64,000 nucleotides of DNA from Acidilobaceae archaeon (GCA_027037535.1 JALVZQ010000007.1:62001-126000), one strand, 5' to 3'. Numbered from the stretch's first letter, positions 16,634-26,192 are shown. Numbers and translations are program-made. The notes: a model not told the origin generated them from the sequence alone.

Positions 16634-17700
16634 AGTATATATCGTAGAAGACCTGGATTCTTCAATACAATTTTTACTAGATACCTCATCGTTATTCTAC
16701 TCTGTAGATATGTATGCCAGAACTCTTCAGGTAGGGACCTAGAGAATTCATAGAATCTACTACCAAGCCTAATGGCGAGCTTTAAAGCATGCCTCGACGC
16801 CTTGGCTTCAGATACGAGTGTCTTTACCCTACGGAGATAGCCTTGAGCAATTTCTTTAGGGGATTCACTATCTATTATCGCATTATATAGTGCTTCCGCT
16901 GATTCAAGGCCAGGTCGATTACCCTCTCCAGCCGTTGATATAATAAAACCAGCGGATTCTCCGATCCTGAGTTTTTGAATCTTTCCTGATTTTTTCTCCA
17001 AAGGCCTTATAGGAGAGAACACGGCGATGGGAGATGCTCTCTTATCAAGCAAATCATAATTATCTAGGAGATCCTTGACGTATTTCTTAACGAACGCTTC
17101 AGTATAGTTTACAGGTCTGTTCAGAAATCCTCCACCGAAATTAACAACACCTTCCCGGACACTACCCGGAAACACCCAGAATAGCCCTCCATGTCTTGGA
17201 TAGAAGTCTAGTAAAGCATGCGACATGTCCCAGTCTGCTCTAGCAAGATATCTTATGGCGACAACGTATTTTGTTGTTTTAACATGTGAAAACGGCCCCC
17301 GGGCATCGACTATAATACAGTCTCTCGACCTATTGCATGAGTATTTCTCTACATTATGTGGGCTTGTATACTCTATTCTGGCACCATTGTTCGCTGCAAG
17401 AAAGCGTAGCTTTTCGACTAGTAATGGTTTATCGACAATGTACCAGTACGGTTTTTTTAGCGATACTTCGAATACAGTTTTTCCCTCGACTTTAACAGTG
17501 TATTTTGTTACAGACGCTCGCACTACCTCTAGCTCCTCTAAGAGATCACGTATCCAGGGCCTAAGAGTAACGGCATCTCCACAAGGTTTAGCATACCTTT
17601 TGGAGATATCATAGCCGGATACTTCGATATTTGACTCGCGTGATAGTCTATATAGTAGGTATGATCCTGAGACTCCCAGCCCTTTTACTACTATCTTCAC
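16630..17700 (-). CDS. Geranylgeranyl reductase-like FAD-dependent oxidoreductase
   Basis: 356 residues from a GTG at 17700 preceded by GGGG six bases ahead; the frame is open further up but the first 42 codons encode a spurious hydrophobic stretch that would run into the divergent gene. N-terminal FAD-binding GxGxxG as GLGVSGSY (7-14), the DARGPF strand near 136, and a C-terminal [18 protein letters not shown] block that binds the FAD phosphates. This is the family that saturates geranylgeranyl chains of archaeal ether lipids, although paralogues reduce other isoprenoids, so the exact substrate is unsure. Confidence 0.85.
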   Translation of the reverse strand: MKIVVKGLGVSGSYLLYRLSRESNIEVSGYDISKRYAKPCGDAVTLRPWIRDLLEELEVVRASVTKYTVKVEGKTVFEVSLKKPYWYIVDKPLLVEKLRFLAANNGARIEYTSPHNVEKYSCNRSRDCIIVDARGPFSHVKTTKYVVAIRYLARADWDMSHALLDFYPRHGGLFWVFPGSVREGVVNFGGGFLNRPVNYTEAFVKKYVKDLLDNYDLLDKRASPIAVFSPIRPLEKKSGKIQKLRIGESAGFIISTAGEGNRPGLESAEALYNAIIDSESPKEIAQGYLRRVKTLVSEAKASRHALKLAIRLGSRFYEFSRSLPEEFWHTYLQSRITMRYLVKIVLKNPGLLRYIL

Positions 17701-17815
17701 CCTCTTCCCCGCAAGGTTAATAGCCTGACAAAGAATAAGAATTACGATAAAAACATCAAGTAGGAGGGGACAGATCCTAGGGACAAAACCTTCGCAGAGG
17801 CGAGTGGGACCAATC

Positions 17816-18235
17816 ATGAGACTCATAATTGAGGCGTCTAAGAGTAGAACTGGTAAGCATGCATCGAGGAAGCTCGCTGTAGTGTACTACAAGAACCGTA
17901 AGGAAGTAATCACTAAGCCGACCGGTCCAAGAACAAAACAAGAACATACACGAACAGTGTATGCTCGGGGACAGAGCGTCATAACAGAACTAGAAGACCC
18001 CGACATAGAGTATATTGTATATGTTGAGCTGATCAGAAATCTACGGGGACATGTAAAAGGGTATCTATACGTCTATGATAGAGAGGGCAGACTTCTTTAT
18101 GAAGCGGTTTTAAGGAAGAGAAAGATTAGGAGAGTATCCGGGAACAAACAATATTCATGGCTAGTAGAAGACGCGATTAAATCTATAGGACTAGAAGGTT
18201 ATGTTAGACGATATAACCACGATACAGGTGCTTAA
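17816..18235 (+). CDS. Hypothetical basic protein, 139 aa
   Basis: Not recognised. The 139-residue, strongly basic protein has a beta-rich centre (DIEYIVYVELIRNLRGHVKG, then YLYVYDREGRLLYEAVLRKR) and many Arg/Lys residues, so nucleic-acid binding is plausible but unproven. Start ATG 17816 is chosen over GTG 17804 on spacing from the GGG upstream. Five bases separate it from the helicase gene, so the two form an operon, which favours a role with that helicase. Confidence 0.7.
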   Translation: MRLIIEASKSRTGKHASRKLAVVYYKNRKEVITKPTGPRTKQEHTRTVYARGQSVITELEDPDIEYIVYVELIRNLRGHVKGYLYVYDREGRLLYEAVLRKRKIRRVSGNKQYSWLVEDAIKSIGLEGYVRRYNHDTGA

Positions 18236-18240
18236 CTATA

Positions 18241-20526
18241 ATGAAAAGCAATAACAACAAACGGCTAAAGAATATAGTCATATCGCTCAAAAAGCTTCTC
18301 AAACAGTATGGTGCGTCGATATCCTATATTTATAAAGAAAAGCAAGGAGATCCAGAGCCAGGTCCGAGTATAGGAGAAATAGGGCTAAGCAGATATCTTG
18401 AGGATGCTTTAAGAAACTATGGCATATCAAGACTTCACTTATTCCAGTATGAAGCCTATAGACTATACATGGAAGGAAAAAGCCAGGTAATAGTCGCCGG
18501 AACAGGTACCGGTAAGACAGAGGCTTTCATAATACCTATACTTGATGATATCATAAAGCGAGGACCGTCTGTAGGGAAACCCTATGCAATCATCATGTAT
18601 CCGACTAAGGCTCTTGCAAGAGACCAGCTTTACCGCTTCAAGCTCCTAGCCGAAGGAAAACTCGGAATAAGGGTTGCAGTTCTAGACGGTGATACTCCTA
18701 GAGACGAGAGAACAAAAATATATGCAGACCCTCCTCATATACTCGTTACAAACCCCGACATGATGCATTATGGTCTAGCGTTTTCGGATAGAATAAGGAG
18801 ACTTGTAAGCGGAGTCAAAGTATTGGTCTTGGACGAGATGCATGTATACCGGGGAGTATTTGGCACACACGTTAAGTGGGTCATTGAAAGACTCAAACAC
18901 TATGCAGACGACAATATGCTCATTATAGGAGCAGGAGCAACCATAGGTAACCCGGGAGAGCTAGGAGAAAAACTCTTCGGCCAGAACCCACAAGTAGTTA
19001 GAGGACCGTCTAGGAGAAAAGGAACAGCCTACCACGTATTTGTATCGTATGGGACCACCAGTAGATGGACGATAGCATCATTTATTCTCTCGTTCCTCGT
19101 AAAAAACAGTTTAAAGACTTTGTGCTTTGTAGACTCGCAACAGATGAGCGAGCTTATAGCTAGGATAGCACGTAGAAGCTATGGCGCTAACGTAGCAGTA
19201 CATAGAGCGGGCCTCGAGCCTAGCTATAGGAGAAAAGTTGAGGAAGACTTCAGGGAAGGGAGAATTAATGGAATAGTAGCGACTCCAACGATGGAGCTCG
19301 GAATAGATCTAGGAGATCTCGACGCAATTATAATGGCTACACTTCCAAGAAGCATCTCAAGCTATCTTCAAAGAGCAGGTCGAGCCGGCAGAAGAGATAA
19401 TCCGGGAATAATATTCACTATTCTAGGAGATGATCCAATAGAACAATATTTCTTAAGAAAACCTCAGGAATTCTTTAAACAGGAACCTGACCCGTCCTAT
19501 ATCGAGCCCGACAACATGGAGATAGCAAGAATACACGCAGCAGCAATATTATTAGAAAGAGGTCTTGTAGAAGCATCGATGCTTCCCATTCCAATTAGAC
19601 GTGCGCTCGAGGAATTATCTACTATTGGTTATGCTAAGAAGATTGATGGAAAATTCTATCCTGATTGGCGGAGAGTTAGAGAGATAGTGAAAGGAAGCGG
19701 TCTGAGGTCTGCAGGTCCCCAAGTATCAATCGTAGAAGATGGGCAAAAGAAGATCGGTTCGAGAGAGCTCCCGCAGGCACTCTACGACTTATATCCAGGA
19801 GCGATTTATTATCATGCAGGCAGATCCTATCTAGTTACAAGCCTCGAACTCAACAATTATACCGCGGTAGTAAAGAGAGTCGGAGCAGATGTGAGATTCT
19901 ACACGAAACCACTCTATACGGTTGATGTAGCGGGTATAACTCCGCTTGAAAGAAGAAAACTCTCATCAATTACTCTGACCTATGCAGAAGTCGATCTTCT
20001 AATAACGGTAACGGGATACGTCATAAGGGAGGAATATACTGGTAGGAAGCTAGGAGAAGTATTCTATGACGATCCCATAACTTGGAAAATGAGGACAAAG
20101 GCCCTAGTAACACAATATCCAAATCCAGGCATAAAGGATGCCATACGCCTAATAAGCGGCTATCACGCATTAGAGCATGCACTCATATCAGCGTCTAAGC
20201 CTGTAGTAGGAGCCTCAGACACAGATCTTGGAGGAATAAGTTACCCAAGCGGCCACATCATAATATACGATTCAACTCCAGGAGGAAACGGTGCATCGAG
20301 ACTCATATACGAAAGACTAGAAAAGGTACACGATATAGCTGAAAACATTCTTGCTTCATGCGACTGCGAAGACGGATGTCCTAAATGCGTATACTCGCCG
20401 TACTGTGGTAACAACAATCAGTTTCTATCTAGGAGGGAAGCATACAAGATACTGCAGGCGGTCTATAAGCTACCGATTGCTAGGCCTATAAAAGATAAGG
20501 GAATCGAAGGAAAACCACTGGTATAA
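18241..20526 (+). CDS. DEAD/DEAH helicase with C-terminal MZB/DUF1998 zinc domain (Hrq1-like)
   Basis: 761-residue superfamily 2 helicase. Walker A GTGTGKT at 87-93, motif II DEMH near 198, TPTMELGIDLGDLDA near 345, QRAGRAGRRD (motif VI) near 378. The C-terminus has the MZB/DUF1998 zinc module with Cys residues in CDCEDGCPKC and YCG between about 706 and 722. This is the architecture of Hrq1/RecQ4-related helicases that act in DNA repair. It starts five bases after the small basic protein. A tRNA gene on the other strand follows. Confidence 0.92.
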   Translation: MKSNNNKRLKNIVISLKKLLKQYGASISYIYKEKQGDPEPGPSIGEIGLSRYLEDALRNYGISRLHLFQYEAYRLYMEGKSQVIVAGTGTGKTEAFIIPILDDIIKRGPSVGKPYAIIMYPTKALARDQLYRFKLLAEGKLGIRVAVLDGDTPRDERTKIYADPPHILVTNPDMMHYGLAFSDRIRRLVSGVKVLVLDEMHVYRGVFGTHVKWVIERLKHYADDNMLIIGAGATIGNPGELGEKLFGQNPQVVRGPSRRKGTAYHVFVSYGTTSRWTIASFILSFLVKNSLKTLCFVDSQQMSELIARIARRSYGANVAVHRAGLEPSYRRKVEEDFREGRINGIVATPTMELGIDLGDLDAIIMATLPRSISSYLQRAGRAGRRDNPGIIFTILGDDPIEQYFLRKPQEFFKQEPDPSYIEPDNMEIARIHAAAILLERGLVEASMLPIPIRRALEELSTIGYAKKIDGKFYPDWRRVREIVKGSGLRSAGPQVSIVEDGQKKIGSRELPQALYDLYPGAIYYHAGRSYLVTSLELNNYTAVVKRVGADVRFYTKPLYTVDVAGITPLERRKLSSITLTYAEVDLLITVTGYVIREEYTGRKLGEVFYDDPITWKMRTKALVTQYPNPGIKDAIRLISGYHALEHALISASKPVVGASDTDLGGISYPSGHIIIYDSTPGGNGASRLIYERLEKVHDIAENILASCDCEDGCPKCVYSPYCGNNNQFLSRREAYKILQAVYKLPIARPIKDKGIEGKPLV

Positions 20527-20596
20527 GGGTTCTTCCGGAGATTAGTAGTTATTTCTAATCGTACTCTACACTACTAGATAGAATATTAAGTAGTTA

Positions 20597-20675
20597 TGGT
20601 GCGGCGGCCGGGATTTGAACCCGGGACCTCCGGCTTGGCAGGCCGGCGTCCTAGTCCAGGCTAGACGACCGCCGC
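20597..20675 (-). tRNA. tRNA-Gly (GCC), CCA encoded
   Basis: Full cloverleaf on the minus strand: acceptor GCGGCGG pairs with CCGCCGC, anticodon arm GCCGG...CCGG(C) with loop CTGCCAA giving anticodon GCC, T arm with GGTTCAAAT, discriminator A at 20600, then encoded CCA (20599-20597). No intron in the anticodon loop. Anticodon GCC and A73 agree with glycine. It lies between the helicase and peroxiredoxin genes, antisense to both. Confidence 0.96.
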
Positions 20676-20750
20676 ATCCCCAGACTCTGGTGTATATAGT
20701 GTGATGGATAAAAAGATTAGTGTGGTCTGTTTGGCAAGTATATGTTAAGA

Positions 20751-20758
20751 CTTAAATA
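20751..20758 (+). promoter_or_regulatory. TATA box of the peroxiredoxin gene
   Basis: CTTAAATA about 45 bases upstream of the start codon is a good match to the crenarchaeal TATA element. The expected transcription start is near 20781, giving a short leader with GGTGA. Confidence 0.6.
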
Positions 20759-20802
20759 GTAATTTCTACATGAAAATAACTTAGAAAAAGTAGGTGATAG
20801 AA

Positions 20803-21504
20803 ATGCCCGGACAAATACCTCTAATAGGAGAAAAATTCCCCCAGATGACAGTGGCCACGGATCATGGTCCGATAACGCTTCCCGATGACTTTGCAGGGAA
20901 ATGGTTCGTCTTATTTAGTCACCCTGCAGACTTCACACCAGTATGTACAACAGAGTTCTATGCATTCGCAAAAAGATACGAGGACTTCAAGAAACTCAAC
21001 ACAGAGCTAATAGGACTAAGCGTAGACAGTACATTCAGCCACATCAAATGGAAGGAGTGGATAGAGAATGAACTCAACATGAAAATACCATTCCCAATAA
21101 TAGCAGACCCACAAGGAAAAGTAGCAGAAAAGCTAGGTCTATTACATGCAGAGAGCGCAACACACACAGTAAGAGCAGTATTCATAGTTGACGATAAAGG
21201 AACCATAAGAGCAATACTCTACTATCCATTAGAGCTAGGAAGATTAATAGACGAAATACTAAGAATGGTCCTAGCGTTACAGGTAGGCGACAAATATGGA
21301 AGAGCAGTACCAGCAAACTGGCCAAACAATGAGTTAATAGGTGACAAGCTGATAGTACCACCAGCATCGACATATGAAGAAGCAATGAAGAGAAAGGAAC
21401 AGTACAAGTGCTACGACTGGTGGTTCTGTTACGACGACAATGCGTCCGAAGAGGAGAAGAAGCAGGCTCAAGAATTCCTAAACAGGGCTTGTTCGAAACA
21501 ATAA
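20803..21504 (+). CDS. Peroxiredoxin (archaeal Prx6-type thioredoxin peroxidase)
   Basis: Reduces hydrogen and alkyl peroxides with thioredoxin-like donors; cytosolic, ring-forming in relatives. 233 residues. The peroxidatic Cys48 is in [12 protein letters not shown], the C-terminal arm carries C203 and C209 in CYDWWFC, and C230 is near the end. This Cys arrangement is that of the Aeropyrum pernix thioredoxin peroxidase, where the C-terminal pair resolves the active Cys. The start ATG 20803 follows GGTGA; the GTG at 20794 lies inside that site. Monocistronic with a clear TATA box. Confidence 0.94.
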   Translation: MPGQIPLIGEKFPQMTVATDHGPITLPDDFAGKWFVLFSHPADFTPVCTTEFYAFAKRYEDFKKLNTELIGLSVDSTFSHIKWKEWIENELNMKIPFPIIADPQGKVAEKLGLLHAESATHTVRAVFIVDDKGTIRAILYYPLELGRLIDEILRMVLALQVGDKYGRAVPANWPNNELIGDKLIVPPASTYEEAMKRKEQYKCYDWWFCYDDNASEEEKKQAQEFLNRACSKQ

Positions 21505-21513
21505 AGCCCATAA

Positions 21514-21530
21514 TTATTTTTATCTTAATT
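21514..21530 (+). terminator. T-rich terminator after peroxiredoxin gene
   Basis: ATTATTTTTATCTTAATT starts about ten bases after the stop codon. Archaeal termination uses T-runs without needing a hairpin; this run fits. Confidence 0.45.
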
Positions 21531-21581
21531 ATATTAGAAGAATGCAGGGAAAATGTTTATATATTGTAAGTTAACTATATA

Positions 21582-21602
21582 GAATATAATATGGAATATA
21601 AT
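21582..21602 (+). repeat. Tandem-spaced direct repeat GAATATAAT
   Basis: Two exact copies of GAATATAAT at 21582-21590 and 21594-21602, 12 bases apart from start to start, in the AT-rich region upstream of the KaiC-like gene. Possibly a regulator site; chance is not excluded at this AT content. Confidence 0.3.
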
Positions 21603-21682
21603 CAATATGTTAATAGATTCGTTAGTAAGATAATTATTTAATAAACAGATTGTTGTTTATACGGTATTTAATTGTGGTAACT

Positions 21683-21718
21683 CCTTTTTATATAAAAGGA
21701 CGAAATAGATATTTAAGA
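21683..21718 (+). promoter_or_regulatory. Operator-like palindrome and TATA box of the KaiC-like gene
   Basis: CCTTTT-TATAT-AAAAGG (21683-21699) is a 6-5-6 inverted repeat, followed after 11 bases by the TATA-like ATTTAAGA (21711-21718). The start codon is at 21746 with GGTG upstream. The region from 21505 to 21745 holds no gene; besides the T-rich terminator and these elements I see only AT-rich sequence. Confidence 0.45.
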
Positions 21719-21745
21719 TAGTCGGATATTGCGGTGTAATGAAAA

Positions 21746-23170
21746 ATGGAGTACAGGTTCAAAACAGGTATAAAAAGCATTGATGAGGAGCTATTGAAAG
21801 GTGGATTCTATAAAGAATCCCTAGTGACAATAGGAGGACATCCAGGAGCTGGAAAAACGACATTTGCAGCTATGATAGCGTATCACAATGGTCTAGAAGG
21901 GAAAAGAACACTCTATGTATCTTTTCAAGAGAACAAAAAGAAATTCTACAGGCATATGAAAAACTTTGGGATGGATCTAGAAGCGCTTGAAAGAGAAGGC
22001 AGATTCATGTATGTAAAATTGCCACTGGTGGCTACCCAAGAAGGAGCAGAAGAGGTCGTGGCTAAAATCTCTGGAATGATTTATGAATTAGACGCTGATA
22101 TAATAATAGTAGACTCTATTAATCCGTTAATCGAGGCATATACGCCGGATGTAAGTAGAAGAGCAGTGGTACAGAACTTCTTTTATACACTTCCAGAGCT
22201 AACAGGAGGTCTTGGTGTATTAATAGCTGAAATACCGTTTGGCCAAAGAGAACAGCCAATACTAGGTAGTGTTGATTTTGTCGCGGATGCGGTCTTTATA
22301 CTTTATCATTATATTGAACAAGGCCAGATAGTTAGAGAGATGGAAATAAGAAAATTACGAGGCTACCCGCTGAATTATGCTAGGTTACCATTCTTTATAA
22401 GATCCGGAAAAGGAATAGTTGTATGGACGCCACCTAGACTGGAACTAGTGCCAGGTATAGACTCGGCCAAGTTTTTGTACCCGCCATGCTCAGTGATGGA
22501 AAATTACTTCGGAAAACTCTATAAAGGAGAAATCATTCTATTATCATTCCCCTCCGACGCTCGACCAGTTCGACCCATAACCTATACATTCGCAGTAACT
22601 CTAATAAATAATGCGAAAACTCTAATACTTTCGTATGACATGTCTCCAGACGAAATAAAAAAGATACTTGAGATACAACTAGCAGAATCCTTCAACTATG
22701 ACAGTAAAGTAATTAACAAACTAATGGAGATATTCGAAAAACAAGTAGAAATTATGGGAATAAATCCCGCGGCGTATAGTGCTCAGGAACTATATTCATT
22801 ATTTATGGATATTATTACAGAAAAAAAGCCTGACGTCCTACTCGTGTTAGGGGTGCATAGACTTCTTAGAAAAATGATATTCAAAGAAGCAGGCGATATT
22901 AAACTGTTTGATAATATAATACTATCGTTAAAAGCTCAAGGTATATTTACAATGCTCGCTGCCGCTACCTCAGATCCATACGAATATAATGTTTTATCGG
23001 AACTGGCTGATGGAATCCTAAAGTATAATTATATAATGAGAGGAGACGAGATAAGAAAATATATATATGTATGGATGAAAGGAAAAGACCCAGCAATATT
23101 TGATACTGATGTGTCTATAAATTGTTGTAACGAAATAATAGAGAAAATCAACGAACTACTAAGGCTATAA
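21746..23170 (+). CDS. KaiC/RadA-superfamily ATPase
   Basis: 474 residues. Residues 1-235 are a KaiC-type RecA-fold ATPase: Walker A GHPGAGKT (31-38), catalytic Glu region FQENKKKF, Walker B DIIIVDSINPL (about 114-124). The C-terminal half (about 250-460) looks like a second, degenerate KaiC-like domain without a Walker A motif but with a DVLLVLGVHRLL strand. Archaeal KaiC-like proteins are thought to be signalling ATPases, often with regulatory partners; no partner is adjacent here. Long AT-rich promoter region with a palindrome suggests regulated expression. Confidence 0.85.
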   Translation: MEYRFKTGIKSIDEELLKGGFYKESLVTIGGHPGAGKTTFAAMIAYHNGLEGKRTLYVSFQENKKKFYRHMKNFGMDLEALEREGRFMYVKLPLVATQEGAEEVVAKISGMIYELDADIIIVDSINPLIEAYTPDVSRRAVVQNFFYTLPELTGGLGVLIAEIPFGQREQPILGSVDFVADAVFILYHYIEQGQIVREMEIRKLRGYPLNYARLPFFIRSGKGIVVWTPPRLELVPGIDSAKFLYPPCSVMENYFGKLYKGEIILLSFPSDARPVRPITYTFAVTLINNAKTLILSYDMSPDEIKKILEIQLAESFNYDSKVINKLMEIFEKQVEIMGINPAAYSAQELYSLFMDIITEKKPDVLLVLGVHRLLRKMIFKEAGDIKLFDNIILSLKAQGIFTMLAAATSDPYEYNVLSELADGILKYNYIMRGDEIRKYIYVWMKGKDPAIFDTDVSINCCNEIIEKINELLRL

Positions 23171-23181
23171 AACAAAGTTAT

Positions 23182-23913
23182 CTATATGATAAGGTCTATG
23201 GAACGAGTTGTAATATGGAGATTAAGATCTCTATTTATAATAATACCGTACAATCTATATGATAAGAGGGATATACCCTTTCTCCTAAGCATCGGAACAA
23301 TATCTTTGAGGCGTGGATCAACTGAGTAATTTGGACTAAATCGTATGACCTTGGGAAGACCTGCGATAAAAATAAGGTAGGTTCTATAACCTTTGGAGAC
23401 AAGGTCTAGTAAAAGTAGCATATGTTTAATTCCTCTATCGCTTGGTGTATCAGGGTAAAGGGCGGTAATCTGGTCAGAACCCCTCATCACGGCGCTTTTA
23501 AGTTCAACGTAGGCATATTCTCCGTGGCATTCTAGGAGAAAGTCAAGCCGTGATTTATCGTTTATTTTAGGATTGCGTCCGATTACACTGCATCCTTGTA
23601 GTTCTCTTAGGATATTGTTCTCTACCGATTTTTGAAATATTTTCTCCTGGAGATTAGTGTCTACAATAGCAATCAAATCATCGAGGTCAACTACTCCTAC
23701 TAGGTTTAATTGAGTCTTACCCTCCTTTTTTCTGAGACATACTGCTTTCTTGCCGGGCTCAATTATTCCGCGAAGTTTCCCGGTATTTCTCAAGAGGGCT
23801 CTGTAAACATGCTCGTTATTCTTAACTAGTACAACGAACCTGTTTTCTCTCCTTAATATTAGACAGTTTTCGACGTTGCTGATTGTTGCTATGGTTTTTT
23901 CATTGTAAGTCAA
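23182..23913 (-). CDS. sfsA: SfsA family nuclease-like protein
   Basis: 243-residue member of the SfsA family (OB fold followed by a nuclease-like domain; the E. coli protein was named for sugar fermentation stimulation and binds DNA). The signature region is clear: SRLDFLLECHGEYAYVELKS, then ITALYPDTPSDRGIKHMLLL, with the Asp/Glu/Lys of a PD-(D/E)xK-like site (D138, E152, K154 approximately). TTG start with only a weak site upstream. Convergent with the KaiC-like gene, 11 bases apart. Confidence 0.85.
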   Translation of the reverse strand: MTYNEKTIATISNVENCLILRRENRFVVLVKNNEHVYRALLRNTGKLRGIIEPGKKAVCLRKKEGKTQLNLVGVVDLDDLIAIVDTNLQEKIFQKSVENNILRELQGCSVIGRNPKINDKSRLDFLLECHGEYAYVELKSAVMRGSDQITALYPDTPSDRGIKHMLLLLDLVSKGYRTYLIFIAGLPKVIRFSPNYSVDPRLKDIVPMLRRKGISLLSYRLYGIIINRDLNLHITTRSIDLII

Positions 23914-24015
23914 GTTCAGGGCCCGATTATTAATGAAAGTAAGTGTCAGAATTTAATGGCAAGCCTTATATGGTGACTTGTATTATCCACTATGTGGGTG
24001 TCGAGGGAGGAAAAT

Positions 24016-24474
24016 ATGAACAAGAAAAGAAATAAGGGCAAATCAGAATCCACGAGGCCTGCTCGTCCAGTACCACCAGCTTGGCTCGTATATAGTCCAG
24101 AAGACATAGAACTCATAATAGAAGAGCTAGCAAAGAAAGGTTATGGGCCCAGCATGATAGGTATAATTCTTAGAGACCAACTAGGAATTCCTCTTGTAAA
24201 GCCAATCCTAGGAAAATCAATAACACAGGTACTAAAAGAAAAGGGTCTAGCACCACCGTTACCGGAAGATCTAATGACTCTAATAAGAAAAGCTGTAAAC
24301 CTTAGAAGACATCTTAGCGAGCATCCGAAGGATCTACATGCGAAGAAAGGTCTAATGGATCTCGAGTCTAAGATACGACGCCTAGTCAAATATTATAAGA
24401 GAGAGGGAGTTCTGCCACCGGATTGGAAATATAGTCCAGAGCAGGCAAAGCTTCTCGTCGCAGAGTATGGTTAG
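24016..24474 (+). CDS. rps15: 30S ribosomal protein S15 (uS15)
   Basis: 152 residues, archaeal length with an extra N-terminal domain ([20 protein letters not shown]) ahead of the bacterial-like S15 core ([20 protein letters not shown], then [13 protein letters not shown]). The ATG at 24016 follows GGGAGG; the longer form from 23992 would include this site. A TATA-like ATTTAAT lies at about 23951. Followed by the RecJ-like, Pcc1-like and S3Ae genes in the order seen in other archaea. Confidence 0.95.
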   Translation: MNKKRNKGKSESTRPARPVPPAWLVYSPEDIELIIEELAKKGYGPSMIGIILRDQLGIPLVKPILGKSITQVLKEKGLAPPLPEDLMTLIRKAVNLRRHLSEHPKDLHAKKGLMDLESKIRRLVKYYKREGVLPPDWKYSPEQAKLLVAEYG

Positions 24475-24630
24475 TTGTAGAACAACTCTCTTTCCTCCTC
24501 ATAATTCTCATAGGCCTCCGATAATGCCATAATTTGGTATTGCTTCTTCTAAGTATTTTAGGGCTTCAAAGTCTACATTGATCCTATAAATTCGCTTCTA
24601 CTTTCTATAATATATTGCGGTGTGAGTATT

Positions 24631-25917
24631 TTGTTAAAGCTAAGACTGGAGCTAGGGGAGAGTCTAGATAGGCATCTTGATGCGGCGTCTCGTCATCTAT
24701 CCAAGCTGTTGGAAAAGTCTGTGAGCTCTGGTTACTTGCGTATCTGGAGCTATCCTAGATTCGATTCTGTGCTTGCAGCATCTGTACTATATAGCGTTTC
24801 AGCCTCTTTAGGTACAAGGCCTGTTTTCAAGACGTCTATTACGCCTCCAAGCAAGATAGAGATTCCAACGATACTTCTCGGATATCAGCAAGTAGATTAT
24901 GGAACTAGCCAGGTAGAGGCTCCTCTATTTGCGGTAGCCAGACGAATATCGTCGAGCCCTCCGCCTGACGCGGTATTTTTGGACGGAGACGGGAGCGTTC
25001 CAGGCATGGTCTCGCTGCTACTTTTATCGATGGGAGGTATATTCACGAGAAGAGAGCTTCTGGCTCTTCTTCTCTCCGCAATGTATAAGGGAGATAATAT
25101 TGATCCCAGGGGGCGGTTCTACGGAGTGGATGCTGTAGCAGTTGACCGGATGCTTCCAACTGATAGGCTAGACTTAGATTCTATAACTACTCTCAAGGCA
25201 TATCTACCACACGAATTAACGATCTGTGAAAGTATATCCATAACCGTGAATCCGTACTATCCGACTTTTACCGGTAACAAAGAAGAGTGTGAGAGGTTTC
25301 TTCAGGCTTCCGGTCTCGGAAAGATATCGGATAAGACATTAGAGACAATCTCGAAACAGGATCTTGAGAGCCTCGCGGTATCACTATTGTCCAGGATAAA
25401 AGAGTATTCTTCTCTGACAGAACTCGACGCTTCATATTATCTAGGATCCATCCTTGTCTCGCGAAATACTACCGGACACATAAAGGACTATCGTCTCGCG
25501 AGCGACGCTCTTTTATACGCCTCTGAGACGTTTAAATCACCCGCACCTCTCCTAGCAAGCTCGCTTGACTATGAAAACGAATACAGGATTATAGAACACA
25601 TGCTAGTATCATACTCGAGAGAATTTCCAAGGCAGCTATCCGAAGCTATGCCCAAAAGAATAAAGAAAATAACTTGGGCAAGAACCTACCTGGTAACACT
25701 AGCTAGGCCGACATCACTAACACTATTATGGAAGGCTCTCTCATTCCTAAAGAAGATAGATAGAGAATCTATACTGGTTCTAGAGAGCGATGGAGAGTAT
25801 ATAGCATCGTCGTATCAGATAGAGTATGCTCTTGGTGAAGGATCACTGAAAAGACTAAAGGACGCTAAAGTTCTAGAAGGTGATGGAGTATTAGTAAAGA
25901 TCAGCGCGGAGAGATAA
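24631..25917 (+). CDS. Degenerate RecJ/Cdc45-like DHH-superfamily protein
   Basis: 428 residues. Position between rps15 and a Pcc1/S3Ae pair, and an overall N-terminal alpha/beta domain followed by a DHHA1-like C-terminal part, suggest an archaeal RecJ relative. The motif I region that should read HxDxDG reads YPRFDSVLAASVLY (41-54), and no DHH triad is visible, so phosphoesterase activity is unlikely. Crenarchaeal RecJ-like proteins without activity bind GINS and are Cdc45 counterparts in the replicative CMG helicase; I infer that role with moderate confidence. TTG 24631 is chosen because GGTG lies eight bases ahead; GTG 24622 is part of that site. Ends overlapping the Pcc1-like ATG by one base. 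Confidence 0.6.
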   Translation: MLKLRLELGESLDRHLDAASRHLSKLLEKSVSSGYLRIWSYPRFDSVLAASVLYSVSASLGTRPVFKTSITPPSKIEIPTILLGYQQVDYGTSQVEAPLFAVARRISSSPPPDAVFLDGDGSVPGMVSLLLLSMGGIFTRRELLALLLSAMYKGDNIDPRGRFYGVDAVAVDRMLPTDRLDLDSITTLKAYLPHELTICESISITVNPYYPTFTGNKEECERFLQASGLGKISDKTLETISKQDLESLAVSLLSRIKEYSSLTELDASYYLGSILVSRNTTGHIKDYRLASDALLYASETFKSPAPLLASSLDYENEYRIIEHMLVSYSREFPRQLSEAMPKRIKKITWARTYLVTLARPTSLTLLWKALSFLKKIDRESILVLESDGEYIASSYQIEYALGEGSLKRLKDAKVLEGDGVLVKISAER

Positions 25918-26192
25918 TGAAGTGTAAAGCTAAGATAGAGATTACAACACGATATCCAAGAAATGTACTAGAGTCGATCGAGCCAGATAATCTCGTATCG
26001 CCTCGACACGTATCCATAGAGTGTAGGGAAACAAGTAGAGGAATCGAATGCAAGATAATAGTGAGAGGATGTGAGGATCCTAAACGGATCCTTACGTTAC
26101 GTAACACTATAGATGATCTTCTTATGGCTCTCAAGGCATCGTTATCAGTTATAGATAAAATAGATAGTTTAAATGCTAGAAAAGATCTTTAA
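25917..26192 (+). CDS. Pcc1-family KEOPS subunit (paralogue A)
   Basis: 91-residue member of the Pcc1 fold: two-strand start KCKAKIEITTRYPRNVLESI, a central strand SIECRETSRGIECKIIVRG and a C-terminal helical hairpin TLRNTIDDLLMALKASLSVI. Pcc1 dimerises and supports the KEOPS complex that makes t6A37 in tRNA. A second Pcc1-like gene lies at 38475, so one of the two is probably Pcc1 and the other Pcc2, the archaeal fifth KEOPS subunit. Start ATG overlaps the previous stop by one base (coupled translation). Confidence 0.78.
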   Translation: MKCKAKIEITTRYPRNVLESIEPDNLVSPRHVSIECRETSRGIECKIIVRGCEDPKRILTLRNTIDDLLMALKASLSVIDKIDSLNARKDL

